Source: Gemmatimonadota bacterium
Lineage (GTDB): Bacteria; Gemmatimonadota; Gemmatimonadetes; JACCXV01
Reading direction: 5' to 3'
Assembly (NCBI GenBank): GCA_013696835.1
Contig: JACCXV010000209.1
Location: 1-8,731 of the forward strand
Length of the DNA: 8,731 bases
Shown in pieces: positions 1 through 5,733 of the stretch. Made by a program: the position numbers and the translations under genes. The notes under the pieces are model-generated. The model was not told the DNA's origin, made no database searches, and worked only from the letters and a program-made list of their open reading frames with translations. The stretch's first letter is position 1; each line of letters starts with the position of its first letter.

Positions 1-1
1 C

Positions 2-1531
2 GTCACGCCCCATGACTCGCTCGAGCTCGACCCCGGCGATGTCGTGGAGGTGCGCTTCCGCGGCGTGCCGGGGTTGCGGGCGCGCGCGATCCTCGGGCGC
101 CAGCTGGCCGCGGCGGATTTCACGGAGACCTCGGGGGATTTCACGGAGACGGCGGATTTCATGGAGACCGCGGTGAGCGACTCGGCGCCAGCCTGGGCGT
201 GGTACCGCGCCGAGCTCCGGCTACCCCGAACCAGGCCGCTGCCCGCATTCGGCGCTCCGCAACCCCTTGCAATCGAAGTCGCGCGCGGGGGAGAGGTCCT
301 GCTCTACACGCTGCCTCAGGTCGCCGTCGGTCTGCGCGATCCCGCGGCTGGACCCATTGCCCTGCTCGACGACGATCCGGCGCGTCGCGGGGACACCGAC
401 GGATCCGTCGTCGGACGCACCGCCCCCGATGGCGTGTACTTCCTCTTTCTCCCCAACGGCACGCGTGCGGCCACGGGCCGGCGCACCGGCGATCTGGTCG
501 AGCTGCGGCTCGACGACGACCTGAGCGTCTGGGCGGCGCGCGCGGACGTGCACCCGCTGCCCGCCTCCACGCCGAAGCTCGAATCACGCGTACCTGCCGT
601 TCGTGCGCTGGATCTGGGTCGCTGGACACGCATCCTGATCCCGCTCGAGACGAGGCTTCCGGTCCAGGTGCGGCAGCGGACCGATCCAGCGCGCTACGAG
701 ATCACGGTGTTCGGCGCCCGCGCGGCAGCGGAGTTCCTGCGCTACGACCGGGTGGGCGGGATCGTGCGCGAGCTGCGCTGGAACCAGCCGGCGAACGATC
801 GGTTCGTGCTCGAGGTCGAGCTGACGCACGGTCAGCCCTGGGGCTTCCGCTACGGGTACGATGGCAACGACCTGTATCTGGACGTCCGCCACCCGCCGCG
901 GCTGCGGAAGGGGCTGTTCGGCTCGATCCTGCGAGGCGTGAAGATCGTGGTCGACCCCGGGCACTCGCCGGACCCGGGAGCCGTCGGCCCTACGGGGCTC
1001 GCCGAGAAGGACGTCAACCTGGCAGTGGGGCTGGAGCTCGCCCATGAGCTGCGCGAGCGCGGTGCCGACGTCGTGCTCACGCGCGACGCGGCGACTCCTC
1101 CGGACAGCGGTCCGGGCCTGAACGACCGCACCAATCTCGCCGCGAGCGAGGAAGCGGACCTGCTGGTGTCCGTCCATCACAACGCGCTTCCCGACGGCGT
1201 GAACCCCTTCGAGAGCCACGGCACCTCCACGTTCCACTACCATCCGCAGTCGCTGCCGCTCGCGCGCGCGATCCAGCGCGAGCTGCTGCGAGAGCTCGGG
1301 CTCCGGGACCTCGGAGTGGCGATCGGGAACCTCGCGCTGGCGCGGCCCACCGCGATGCCAGCCGTGCTGGTAGAGTCGGCGTTCATGATGATCCCCGAGC
1401 AGGAGGAGATGCTGCGGACCGAGCAGTTCCGGAGGCGGGAGGCGCGCGCCATCCGACGCGGGCTCGAGCGCTTCCTGGAGAAGTCACTCGATGAGTCGCT
1501 CGGGGAAATGCCCGAGGAGTCGCGGGACTGA
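2..1531 (+). CDS. N-acetylmuramoyl-L-alanine amidase (Amidase_3), 5' partial
   Basis: Zinc amidase that cleaves the bond between N-acetylmuramic acid and L-Ala of the peptidoglycan stem, acting in the cell envelope. The frame is open to the window edge; GTG at 44 is the first possible start inside, but the 14 codons before it (including DSLELDPGD) read as coding, so the true start and any signal peptide lie upstream. Counting from the GTG at 44, residues 1-290 form a beta-rich N-terminal part: an SH3-like stretch around 125-172 and an AMIN-like stretch around 205-285. Residues 298-480 are the catalytic domain. Visible zinc ligands are His307 in DPGH, Glu321 in LAEKD and His378 in SVHHN; Glu444 in VLVESAF is the expected catalytic Glu. 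All key residues are present. The C-terminus ends in a short acidic tail. It converges on the MarR gene with 15 bp between the stops. The family call is firm; the N-terminal domain names are tentative. Confidence 0.92.
   Translation, partial: VTPHDSLELDPGDVVEVRFRGVPGLRARAILGRQLAAADFTETSGDFTETADFMETAVSDSAPAWAWYRAELRLPRTRPLPAFGAPQPLAIEVARGGEVLLYTLPQVAVGLRDPAAGPIALLDDDPARRGDTDGSVVGRTAPDGVYFLFLPNGTRAATGRRTGDLVELRLDDDLSVWAARADVHPLPASTPKLESRVPAVRALDLGRWTRILIPLETRLPVQVRQRTDPARYEITVFGARAAAEFLRYDRVGGIVRELRWNQPANDRFVLEVELTHGQPWGFRYGYDGNDLYLDVRHPPRLRKGLFGSILRGVKIVVDPGHSPDPGAVGPTGLAEKDVNLAVGLELAHELRERGADVVLTRDAATPPDSGPGLNDRTNLAASEEADLLVSVHHNALPDGVNPFESHGTSTFHYHPQSLPLARAIQRELLRELGLRDLGVAIGNLALARPTAMPAVLVESAFMMIPEQEEMLRTEQFRRREARAIRRGLERFLEKSLDESLGEMPEESRD
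113..169 (+). repeat. Three in-frame copies of an 18-nt repeat encoding (A/G)DF(T/M)ET
   Basis: Three copies of an 18-nt unit, gcggatttcacggagacc and close variants, lie at 113-130, 134-151 and 152-169, with one extra TCG codon between the first two. They encode ADFTET, GDFTET and ADFMET inside the beta-rich N-terminal part of the amidase. Frame and spacing in whole codons mean copy number can change without breaking the gene. This resembles a replication-slippage expansion in a loop of the domain; the effect on the protein is unknown. Confidence 0.85.
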
Positions 1532-1546
1532 GGCGACTTCGAGCGC

Positions 1547-1918
1547 TCATCCGTCCATCAGATCATCGTCCGACGGCAAGCACCTCGTCAGATCGTCGAT
1601 CTCTCCTGCCAGGGCCTCCCAGCGCTGCTGCCTGAAGATCGCGAGCAGATGGCTCTGGGCGATGCGCCAGCCGGAGAGAGCGGAGGGCAGCAGCATCGCA
1701 CCGGGCTCCGTGAGCGCGACCAGTCGCGTTCGGCGGTCTCTGCCGGTTAGCACGCGCACGAGACCGCCGCTCTCAAGACACTGGAGCTTGCGGAACAACG
1801 TCGTGCGCTCGAGGCCGAGGTGTTCAGCTAGCAGACGTATGGGAATGGCCTCGGCGCTCGCGATCTCGACGAGGAGCGAGAACCGTGAGATGCGGAGCTC
1901 GCTCGGGTAGCTCATCAT
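1547..1918 (-). CDS. Winged-helix remainder of the MarR regulator, possible restart product (123 aa)
   Basis: This is the intact open frame after the TAA. Two tandem ATG codons (1916-1918 and 1913-1915) follow the stop by a single CAG codon, a layout in which a terminating ribosome could restart; no Shine-Dalgarno is visible in the ACCCGCTATTAACAG just before them. The 123 residues contain the complete MarR winged helix: helix-turn-helix at about 26-50, and the wing around GRDRRTRLVALTEPG at 58-74. A C-terminal helix follows that normally packs into the dimer. Missing is the N-terminal helix that completes the dimer interface, so the fragment might bind DNA poorly or not at all. Treat this as the same locus as the interrupted gene, listed separately because an automated annotation would report only this part. 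Function as a regulator is inferred from family; its target is unknown. Confidence 0.6.
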   Translation of the reverse strand: MMSYPSELRISRFSLLVEIASAEAIPIRLLAEHLGLERTTLFRKLQCLESGGLVRVLTGRDRRTRLVALTEPGAMLLPSALSGWRIAQSHLLAIFRQQRWEALAGEIDDLTRCLPSDDDLMDG

Positions 1919-2032
1919 CTGTTAATAGCGGGTCAGTCGGCGCGCGGCGGCGTTCAGCCGTGCGCAGACGCAGCTTTCCACCACGCGGATGCTCTGCTGG
2001 CGGATCGACTCGGACCGATGGCTCTGCAACAT
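1547..2032 (-). pseudogene. MarR-family regulator gene interrupted by one in-frame TAA
   Basis: Winged-helix MarR-family transcriptional regulator, normally a DNA-binding dimer. Reading from ATG 2030-2032 gives 36 residues ending CARLNAAARRLTRY, then TAA (1922-1924), then Gln, then 123 residues in the same frame to the TGA at 1547. No frameshift is needed. From memory, a MarR subgroup has a conserved CxCxxLRxAARxLTRxYDxAL-x-P-x-GLR start. Here LTRY-stop-QMMSYPSELR fits that spacing exactly, with the stop at the Tyr of YD, so a single TAC or TAT to TAA change explains it. The helix before the stop belongs to the dimer interface. The remainder holds the recognition helix (LAEHLGLERTTLFRKLQ) and wing (GRDRRTR). 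ATG 2032 was chosen because GAGG lies 5 nt upstream. Alternatives are a recent nonsense mutation, a sequencing error, or production of the remainder by restart. GC is about 65% by hand count, only slightly below the neighbours. Confidence 0.8.
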
Positions 2033-2037
2033 GGCAA

Positions 2038-2041
2038 CCTC
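2038..2041 (-). promoter_or_regulatory. Shine-Dalgarno GAGG deciding the original MarR start
   Basis: On the minus strand GAGG stands 5 nt before ATG 2030-2032 (GAGGTTGCCATG). It identifies the original start of the interrupted MarR gene, which is otherwise hidden because the TAA makes the downstream ATG look like the only start. Confidence 0.65.
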
Positions 2042-2065
2042 ATCGGGCTGTTCCGACACGGGGGC

Positions 2066-2089
2066 GATTCGTTGCTCGTGCAACAGATC
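2066..2089. promoter_or_regulatory. 24-bp near-palindrome, candidate MarR operator
   Basis: GATTCGTTGC-TCGT-GCAACAGATC has 10-bp arms matching at 8 of 10 positions, with a perfect GTTGC/GCAAC core around a 4-bp centre. It lies 34-57 bp before the original MarR start, where an autoregulatory operator is usual for this family. The core resembles the inverted-repeat style of known MarR operators such as that of MexR. As RNA it could also form a 5-bp stem. No promoter hexamers could be placed confidently next to it, so the operator role is an inference. Confidence 0.4.
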
Positions 2090-2354
2090 GGACCTTTCGA
2101 GCGTCTGAGAGCACTGTGCGTTCTGCAATGCGCACTCGTCCGCCCCGGGGAGCCCCGGCAACGCGCGCCCAAGCGCGGCTGATCAGGCATCGCCCTCCGA
2201 TTCTGTTGGGTCAGCAACGCACCGGCTTTCTGGAGGGCATGCGGCGGGCCGTAAAACCACAAAGACGTCCGCCTGCATGGTGCGATCCCGCCGCCGCACT
2301 CTATTTTGCCTGCCCTTCAGCCCCTCAGCCCCTTCCCTCGTGGTGAAAAGGATC
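2090..2354. other. Intergenic region between MarR and glycyl-tRNA synthetase
   Basis: With the operator region this makes about 320 bp without a supported gene. It holds several short GC-rich inverted repeats: GTGCG/CGCAC (2116-2120 with 2131-2135), CCGGGG/CCCCGG (2145-2150 with 2153-2158) and CGCGC/GCGCG (2162-2166 with 2173-2177). None is followed by a T-tract. TATTTT at 2302-2307 matches a -10 box at 4 of 6 positions but has no good -35 box 16-18 bp upstream, so the synthetase promoter is not firmly located. No tRNA, T-box leader or convincing small gene was seen. Confidence 0.5.
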
Positions 2355-3728
2355 ATGGCCCCTCCCGCCGACCTGATGGACCGCCTCGTCTCGCTCTGCA
2401 AGCGGCGGGGATTCGTCTATCCATCCTCCGAGATCTACGGCGGGATCGGCTCGTCCTACGATTACGGTCCGCTCGGGGTCGAGCTGAAGCGGAACGTCAA
2501 GGAGGCGTGGTGGCGCGCGATGGTGCGCGAGCGCGAGGACGTGGAGGGTCTCGACTCCGCCATCCTGATGAACCCGCGGGTGTGGGAGGCTTCGGGCCAC
2601 GTCGCCGGCTTCACCGATCCGCTGGTGGACTGCAAGGTCTGCAAGGGGCGCTTTCGCGTGGATGCGCTCGCGGGCTTCGATCCCGCGTTCCTGGCCGGTG
2701 GCGCCTCGGGAGAGGGAGCGCTCACGGAGGAGGGCCGGACACGGCTCCAGTGTCCCCGCTGCGGAAGCCGCGACTTCTCGGACGTGAGGAAGTTCAACCT
2801 GATGTTCAAGACGTGGATGGGTCCGCTGGAGGAGGATGCGTCCGTGGCCTACCTGCGCCCCGAGACCGCGCAGGGCATCTACGTCAACTTCCTGAACGTG
2901 CTGAACTCGTCCAGGCAGAAGATCCCCTTCGGGATCGGTCAGATCGGCAAGGCGTTCCGGAACGAGATCACGCCGGGAAACTTCATCTTCCGGACTCGCG
3001 AGTTCGAGCAGATGGAGATGCAGTACTTCGTCCATCCCGCCGATGCCGACCGCTGGTTCGACTACTGGCGGGACCAGCGCCTGCAGTTCTACCGCGACCT
3101 CGGGCTGCGCGAGGAGCGGCTGCGGCTGCATCCGCACGCGCCCGACGAGCTCGCGCACTACGCGCGCGCCGCGTACGACATCCAGTACGAGTTCCCCTTC
3201 GGCTGGCAGGAGCTGGAAGGGATCCACAACCGCGGCGATTTCGACCTTTCGCGACACGAGCAGTTCTCGGGCAAGAAGCTCTCCTACTTCGACGAGGCCA
3301 CCAAGCAGCGCTTCGTCCCGTTCATCGTGGAGACGTCGGCGGGTTGCGACCGGACCGTGCTGACGTTGCTCGTGGACGCCTATGAAGAGGAGGGGGAGGG
3401 GAAGGACGTGCGGGTCGTGCTGCGCTTCTCCCCCAGAGTTGCGCCGATCAAGGTCGCCGTGCTGCCGCTCGTCAATCGCGACAACATGGACGGGATCGCG
3501 CGCGCCCTCTTCGAGGGGCTGAAGAGCCGCTTCGCGGCCTTCTACGACGAGGGCGGCTCCATCGGCCGCCGCTACCGCCGTCAGGACGAGGCGGGGACGC
3601 CCTACTGCCTCACCGTCGACTCGCAGACGCTCGACGACGACACCGTGACGGCGCGCGAGCGGGATTCGATGCGCCAGGAACGCGTGCCAGTCGCGGGGAT
3701 AGCCGAGTACCTGGCCGAGCGGGTGTGA
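2355..3728 (+). CDS. glyQS: Glycine--tRNA ligase, alpha2 type
   Basis: Class II aminoacyl-tRNA synthetase that activates glycine with ATP and charges tRNA-Gly in the cytoplasm; also named glyS. It is the single-chain homodimeric form, not the separate alpha and beta subunits. Its 457 residues fit the family (about 460-510). Numbered from ATG 2355: an N-terminal DLMDRLVSLCKRRGF segment at 6-20 and SYDYGPLG at 34-41. Two Cys pairs that probably bind zinc follow, CKVC at 93-96 and CPRC at 133-136. Motif 2 is FRNEITPGNFIFRTREFEQ at about 201-219, and motif 3 GCDRTVLTLL is at 330-339. The anticodon-binding domain runs from about 362 to the end. ATG 2355 was chosen because AAGGA stands just upstream, though only 2 nt away, and because homology begins there; an in-frame ATG at 2277 would add an unlikely basic extension, and 2376 lacks a ribosome site. 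It overlaps the next gene in GTGA, so it probably leads an operon. Confidence 0.95.
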   Translation: MAPPADLMDRLVSLCKRRGFVYPSSEIYGGIGSSYDYGPLGVELKRNVKEAWWRAMVREREDVEGLDSAILMNPRVWEASGHVAGFTDPLVDCKVCKGRFRVDALAGFDPAFLAGGASGEGALTEEGRTRLQCPRCGSRDFSDVRKFNLMFKTWMGPLEEDASVAYLRPETAQGIYVNFLNVLNSSRQKIPFGIGQIGKAFRNEITPGNFIFRTREFEQMEMQYFVHPADADRWFDYWRDQRLQFYRDLGLREERLRLHPHAPDELAHYARAAYDIQYEFPFGWQELEGIHNRGDFDLSRHEQFSGKKLSYFDEATKQRFVPFIVETSAGCDRTVLTLLVDAYEEEGEGKDVRVVLRFSPRVAPIKVAVLPLVNRDNMDGIARALFEGLKSRFAAFYDEGGSIGRRYRRQDEAGTPYCLTVDSQTLDDDTVTARERDSMRQERVPVAGIAEYLAERV

Positions 3729-5032
3729 CGGAGCGCGTCGGCTTCATCGGCCTCGGAATCATGGGTCGACCCATGGCGGCGAACCTGCTGGCGGCAGGCT
3801 ATGCGGTGACGGTGCACAACCGGAGTTCGCGCGCCGTCGGCGAGCTCGTCGCCCGCGGGGCCCGCGACGGCTCGTCGCCCGCCGGGGTGGCGAGCGCGAG
3901 CGACGTCGTGATCACGATGCTGCCGGACACCCCGGACGTCGAGGCCGTGCTCTTCGGGGAGCGCGGCGTGGCCGCAGGGATCGCGCCCGGAGCGGTGGTC
4001 GTCGACATGAGCACTATATCGCCGGACGCGACGGAGGAGCTCGCGCGGCGGCTTGCGGAGCGGGGGGCCTCCATGCTCGACGCGCCGGTGAGCGGGGGAG
4101 AGCCGGGGGCGGTCGCCGGCACGCTGGCGATCATGGTCGGAGGCCCCGTGCAGGTCTTCGAACGCTGTCGCCCGATCCTGGAGGTGCTCGGAGGGGCGGT
4201 CGTACACATGGGCTCCGCCGGCGCGGGACAGCGGACCAAGCTCGTGAATCAGGTGATCGGCGGGCTGCATCTGGTGGCGCTGGCCGAGGGGGTGGCGTTC
4301 TCGCGCGCGATGGGGCTCGATGCGGCGCGCGTGCTCGACGTCGTCTCCCGTGGCGCCGCGAGCTCGTGGATGCTGGCCAACCTGGGCCCGCTGGCGCTCG
4401 CGGGCGACTTCGCGCCCGGATTCACGGTTCACCTTCAGCGCAAGGACCTGCGACTCGCGCACGATGCGATGCGGGACCTTCCCGTCGGGTTTCCGGGAGC
4501 GGAGCTCGCGTTCGAACGCTTCCGCGCAGCGGAGGAGCGAGGCCTGGGGGAACAGGGTACGCAGGGCCTGCTCAACCTGTACTTGTCCGGTCCCGCGCGC
4601 GACGCGACCCGGGAGGACGCCGATCCCCCGCCCGCTTCCTGGGAGCTGTCGCTGGCCATCAAGGCCTTCGACTCGCCCGACGAGACACGGACGTTCGAGA
4701 AGGGTCGGTTCGATCTGGTCGAGATCGGCGGCGTGATGGTGGGGCGTGCCAGCTACGAGCCTGGCTGGCGATGGTCGGAAGACGTGCGGCCGCTGGCGGG
4801 CACCGACAGCTGTCGCGTGTCCCATGTCGGACTCGTCGTGTCCGGACGGGCCAAGATCGCGATGGATGATGGCAGGGAGGTGGAGGTCGGACCGGGCGAC
4901 GTCTTCGCTGTGCCGCCAGGGCACGACAGCTGGGTTGTGGGAGCCGAGCCGTACGTCTCGATCCATCTCGTGGGAGCCGACGTTTACGCCAGGGCCGAGA
5001 GCGCGGGCGGGTCGGCCCCGAAGCGCTCGTGA
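3725..5032 (+). CDS. Beta-hydroxyacid dehydrogenase (HIBADH/GarR-like) fused to a cupin domain
   Basis: A 435-residue two-domain protein. Residues 1-292 are a complete NAD(P)-dependent beta-hydroxyacid dehydrogenase of the 3-hydroxyisobutyrate / tartronate-semialdehyde reductase family. It shows the GFIGLGIMG nucleotide loop (6-14), the substrate motif DAPVSGG (119-125), catalytic Lys172 with Asn175 in GAGQRTKLVNQ, and KDLRLAHD (240-247). Residues about 305-420 are a full single cupin: FDSPDETRTFEKGRF, then EPGWRW at 345-350, GLVVSGRAKIAMDDG at 369-383 and GPGDVFAVPPGHD at 389-401. To my recollection this cupin normally occurs as a stand-alone protein of about 110 residues. His367 and His400 are visible, but not a full HxH-E metal set. 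The GTG start overlaps the synthetase stop (GTGA), so translation is probably coupled. The substrate cannot be read from sequence. The cupin might bind a ligand or act as a second enzyme; both are inference. Confidence 0.88.
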   Translation: MTERVGFIGLGIMGRPMAANLLAAGYAVTVHNRSSRAVGELVARGARDGSSPAGVASASDVVITMLPDTPDVEAVLFGERGVAAGIAPGAVVVDMSTISPDATEELARRLAERGASMLDAPVSGGEPGAVAGTLAIMVGGPVQVFERCRPILEVLGGAVVHMGSAGAGQRTKLVNQVIGGLHLVALAEGVAFSRAMGLDAARVLDVVSRGAASSWMLANLGPLALAGDFAPGFTVHLQRKDLRLAHDAMRDLPVGFPGAELAFERFRAAEERGLGEQGTQGLLNLYLSGPARDATREDADPPPASWELSLAIKAFDSPDETRTFEKGRFDLVEIGGVMVGRASYEPGWRWSEDVRPLAGTDSCRVSHVGLVVSGRAKIAMDDGREVEVGPGDVFAVPPGHDSWVVGAEPYVSIHLVGADVYARAESAGGSAPKRS

Positions 5033-5733
5033 CGCAGGGGCTCCTCACCTTCGACTGCTATGGCACGCTGATCGACTGGGAGCAGGGGATCGCGGCGGCG
5101 TTCGCAGACGAGGCCCGCCGCAGCGGCGTCACGCTTCCGGGGCGTGACCTCCTGCTGGCGACCTATGCAGCCTGCGAGGCGGAGTTCGAGCAAGGCGACT
5201 ATCTGCCGTACCGCGAGGTGCTGGCGAGGTCCGCGCGCTGCGTGGCCGAGCGGGTGGGCTGGGACCTCCCTACGACGAGCTCAGAGCTCCTGCCGCACAG
5301 CCTTCCATCCTGGCGGCCCTTCCCCGACACGAATGCCGCGCTGCGGCGACTGGCCGGCAGCTACCGGCTTGGCATTCTGTCCAACGTGGACGACGATCTC
5401 CTGCGCGGCACCCTGGAGCATCTCGCCGTGCCGTTCGACGTGATCGTCACGGCCGAGCAAGTGCGATCCTACAAGCCGGCACGCGCGCACTGGATCGAGG
5501 CCAGGCGGCGCGAGGGATCCCGTCCGGGAAAAGGTTCCGGATCCGCGAATTCCTGGACGCACGTGGCGCAGAGCTATTTCCACGACGTCCGGCCGGCGCT
5601 CGAGCTCGGGCTGCAGGTGGTGTGGGTGAATCGCGCCGGGCAGGCCCTCCGACCGGAGGATCCGCGGCCCACGCATGAGGTGCGGGACCTCACTCAGGCG
5701 GCCGACCTGCTGTTGTCGGAGATCCCCGGCTAG
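5029..5733 (+). CDS. HAD superfamily hydrolase (HAD-IA, dehalogenase-type II-like)
   Basis: Cytoplasmic HAD-fold hydrolase of 234 residues. Motif I is FDCYGTLID with nucleophile Asp9; Tyr11 replaces the usual second Asp, as in the haloacid dehalogenase type II branch. Motif II is SN at 118-119, motif III is Lys149 in SYKPARAHW, and motif IV is HVAQSYFHD with Asp186. A helical cap lies between about 16 and 95. The active-site Arg and the SSN-type motif of characterised L-2-haloacid dehalogenases are not evident, so dehalogenation is doubtful and phosphatase activity is equally possible. The GTG start overlaps the upstream stop in GTGA, placing it third in the operon; a phosphatase or dehalogenase could supply or clear a hydroxyacid for the dehydrogenase, but this is speculation. 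A Gly/Ser-rich stretch (163-172) between motifs III and IV looks like an insertion. Confidence 0.85.
   Translation: MTQGLLTFDCYGTLIDWEQGIAAAFADEARRSGVTLPGRDLLLATYAACEAEFEQGDYLPYREVLARSARCVAERVGWDLPTTSSELLPHSLPSWRPFPDTNAALRRLAGSYRLGILSNVDDDLLRGTLEHLAVPFDVIVTAEQVRSYKPARAHWIEARRREGSRPGKGSGSANSWTHVAQSYFHDVRPALELGLQVVWVNRAGQALRPEDPRPTHEVRDLTQAADLLLSEIPG
5515..5544 (+). repeat. GGATCC direct repeats 24 nt apart around a Gly/Ser/Lys-rich insert
   Basis: GGATCC occurs at 5515-5520 and 5539-5544, exactly 24 nt (8 codons) apart and both in frame as Gly-Ser. The bounded segment encodes GSRPGKGS between HAD motifs III and IV, where I expect relatives to be about 7-8 residues shorter. This fits an in-frame insertion or duplication that left a short repeat. 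Two 6-bp matches could also be chance. Confidence 0.45.
5730..5733. other. Convergent stop codons sharing CTAG
   Basis: The HAD gene ends with TAG at 5731-5733, and the minus-strand GWxTD gene ends with TAG at 5730-5732. Because CTAG is its own reverse complement, one tetranucleotide ends both genes. There is no intergenic room, so any terminator for either transcript must lie inside the opposite gene, and no stem followed by a T-tract was seen nearby. Confidence 0.9.

Noticed and set aside
2116..2177. Cluster of GC-rich inverted repeats as a terminator or structured RNA
   Set aside because: Arms are only 5-6 bp, there is no T-tract, and short GC palindromes are frequent by chance here.
2090..2354. 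T-box or other riboswitch leader for the glycyl-tRNA synthetase
   Set aside because: No T-box consensus, specifier hairpin or terminator/antiterminator pair could be seen.
2325..3257. 310-residue minus-strand open frame opposite glycyl-tRNA synthetase
   Set aside because: Antisense shadow of a strongly supported gene, with no domain or ribosome site recognised.
3602..4966. 454-residue minus-strand open frame opposite the dehydrogenase-cupin gene
   Set aside because: It is rich in His, Arg and Pro with no recognisable domain and is fully antisense to a gene with clear motifs; long shadow frames are expected at this GC content.
5515..5553. BamHI and EcoRI sites as vector or linker contamination
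   Set aside because: The reading frame, HAD motifs and base composition continue normally on both sides, so an engineered origin is not supported.
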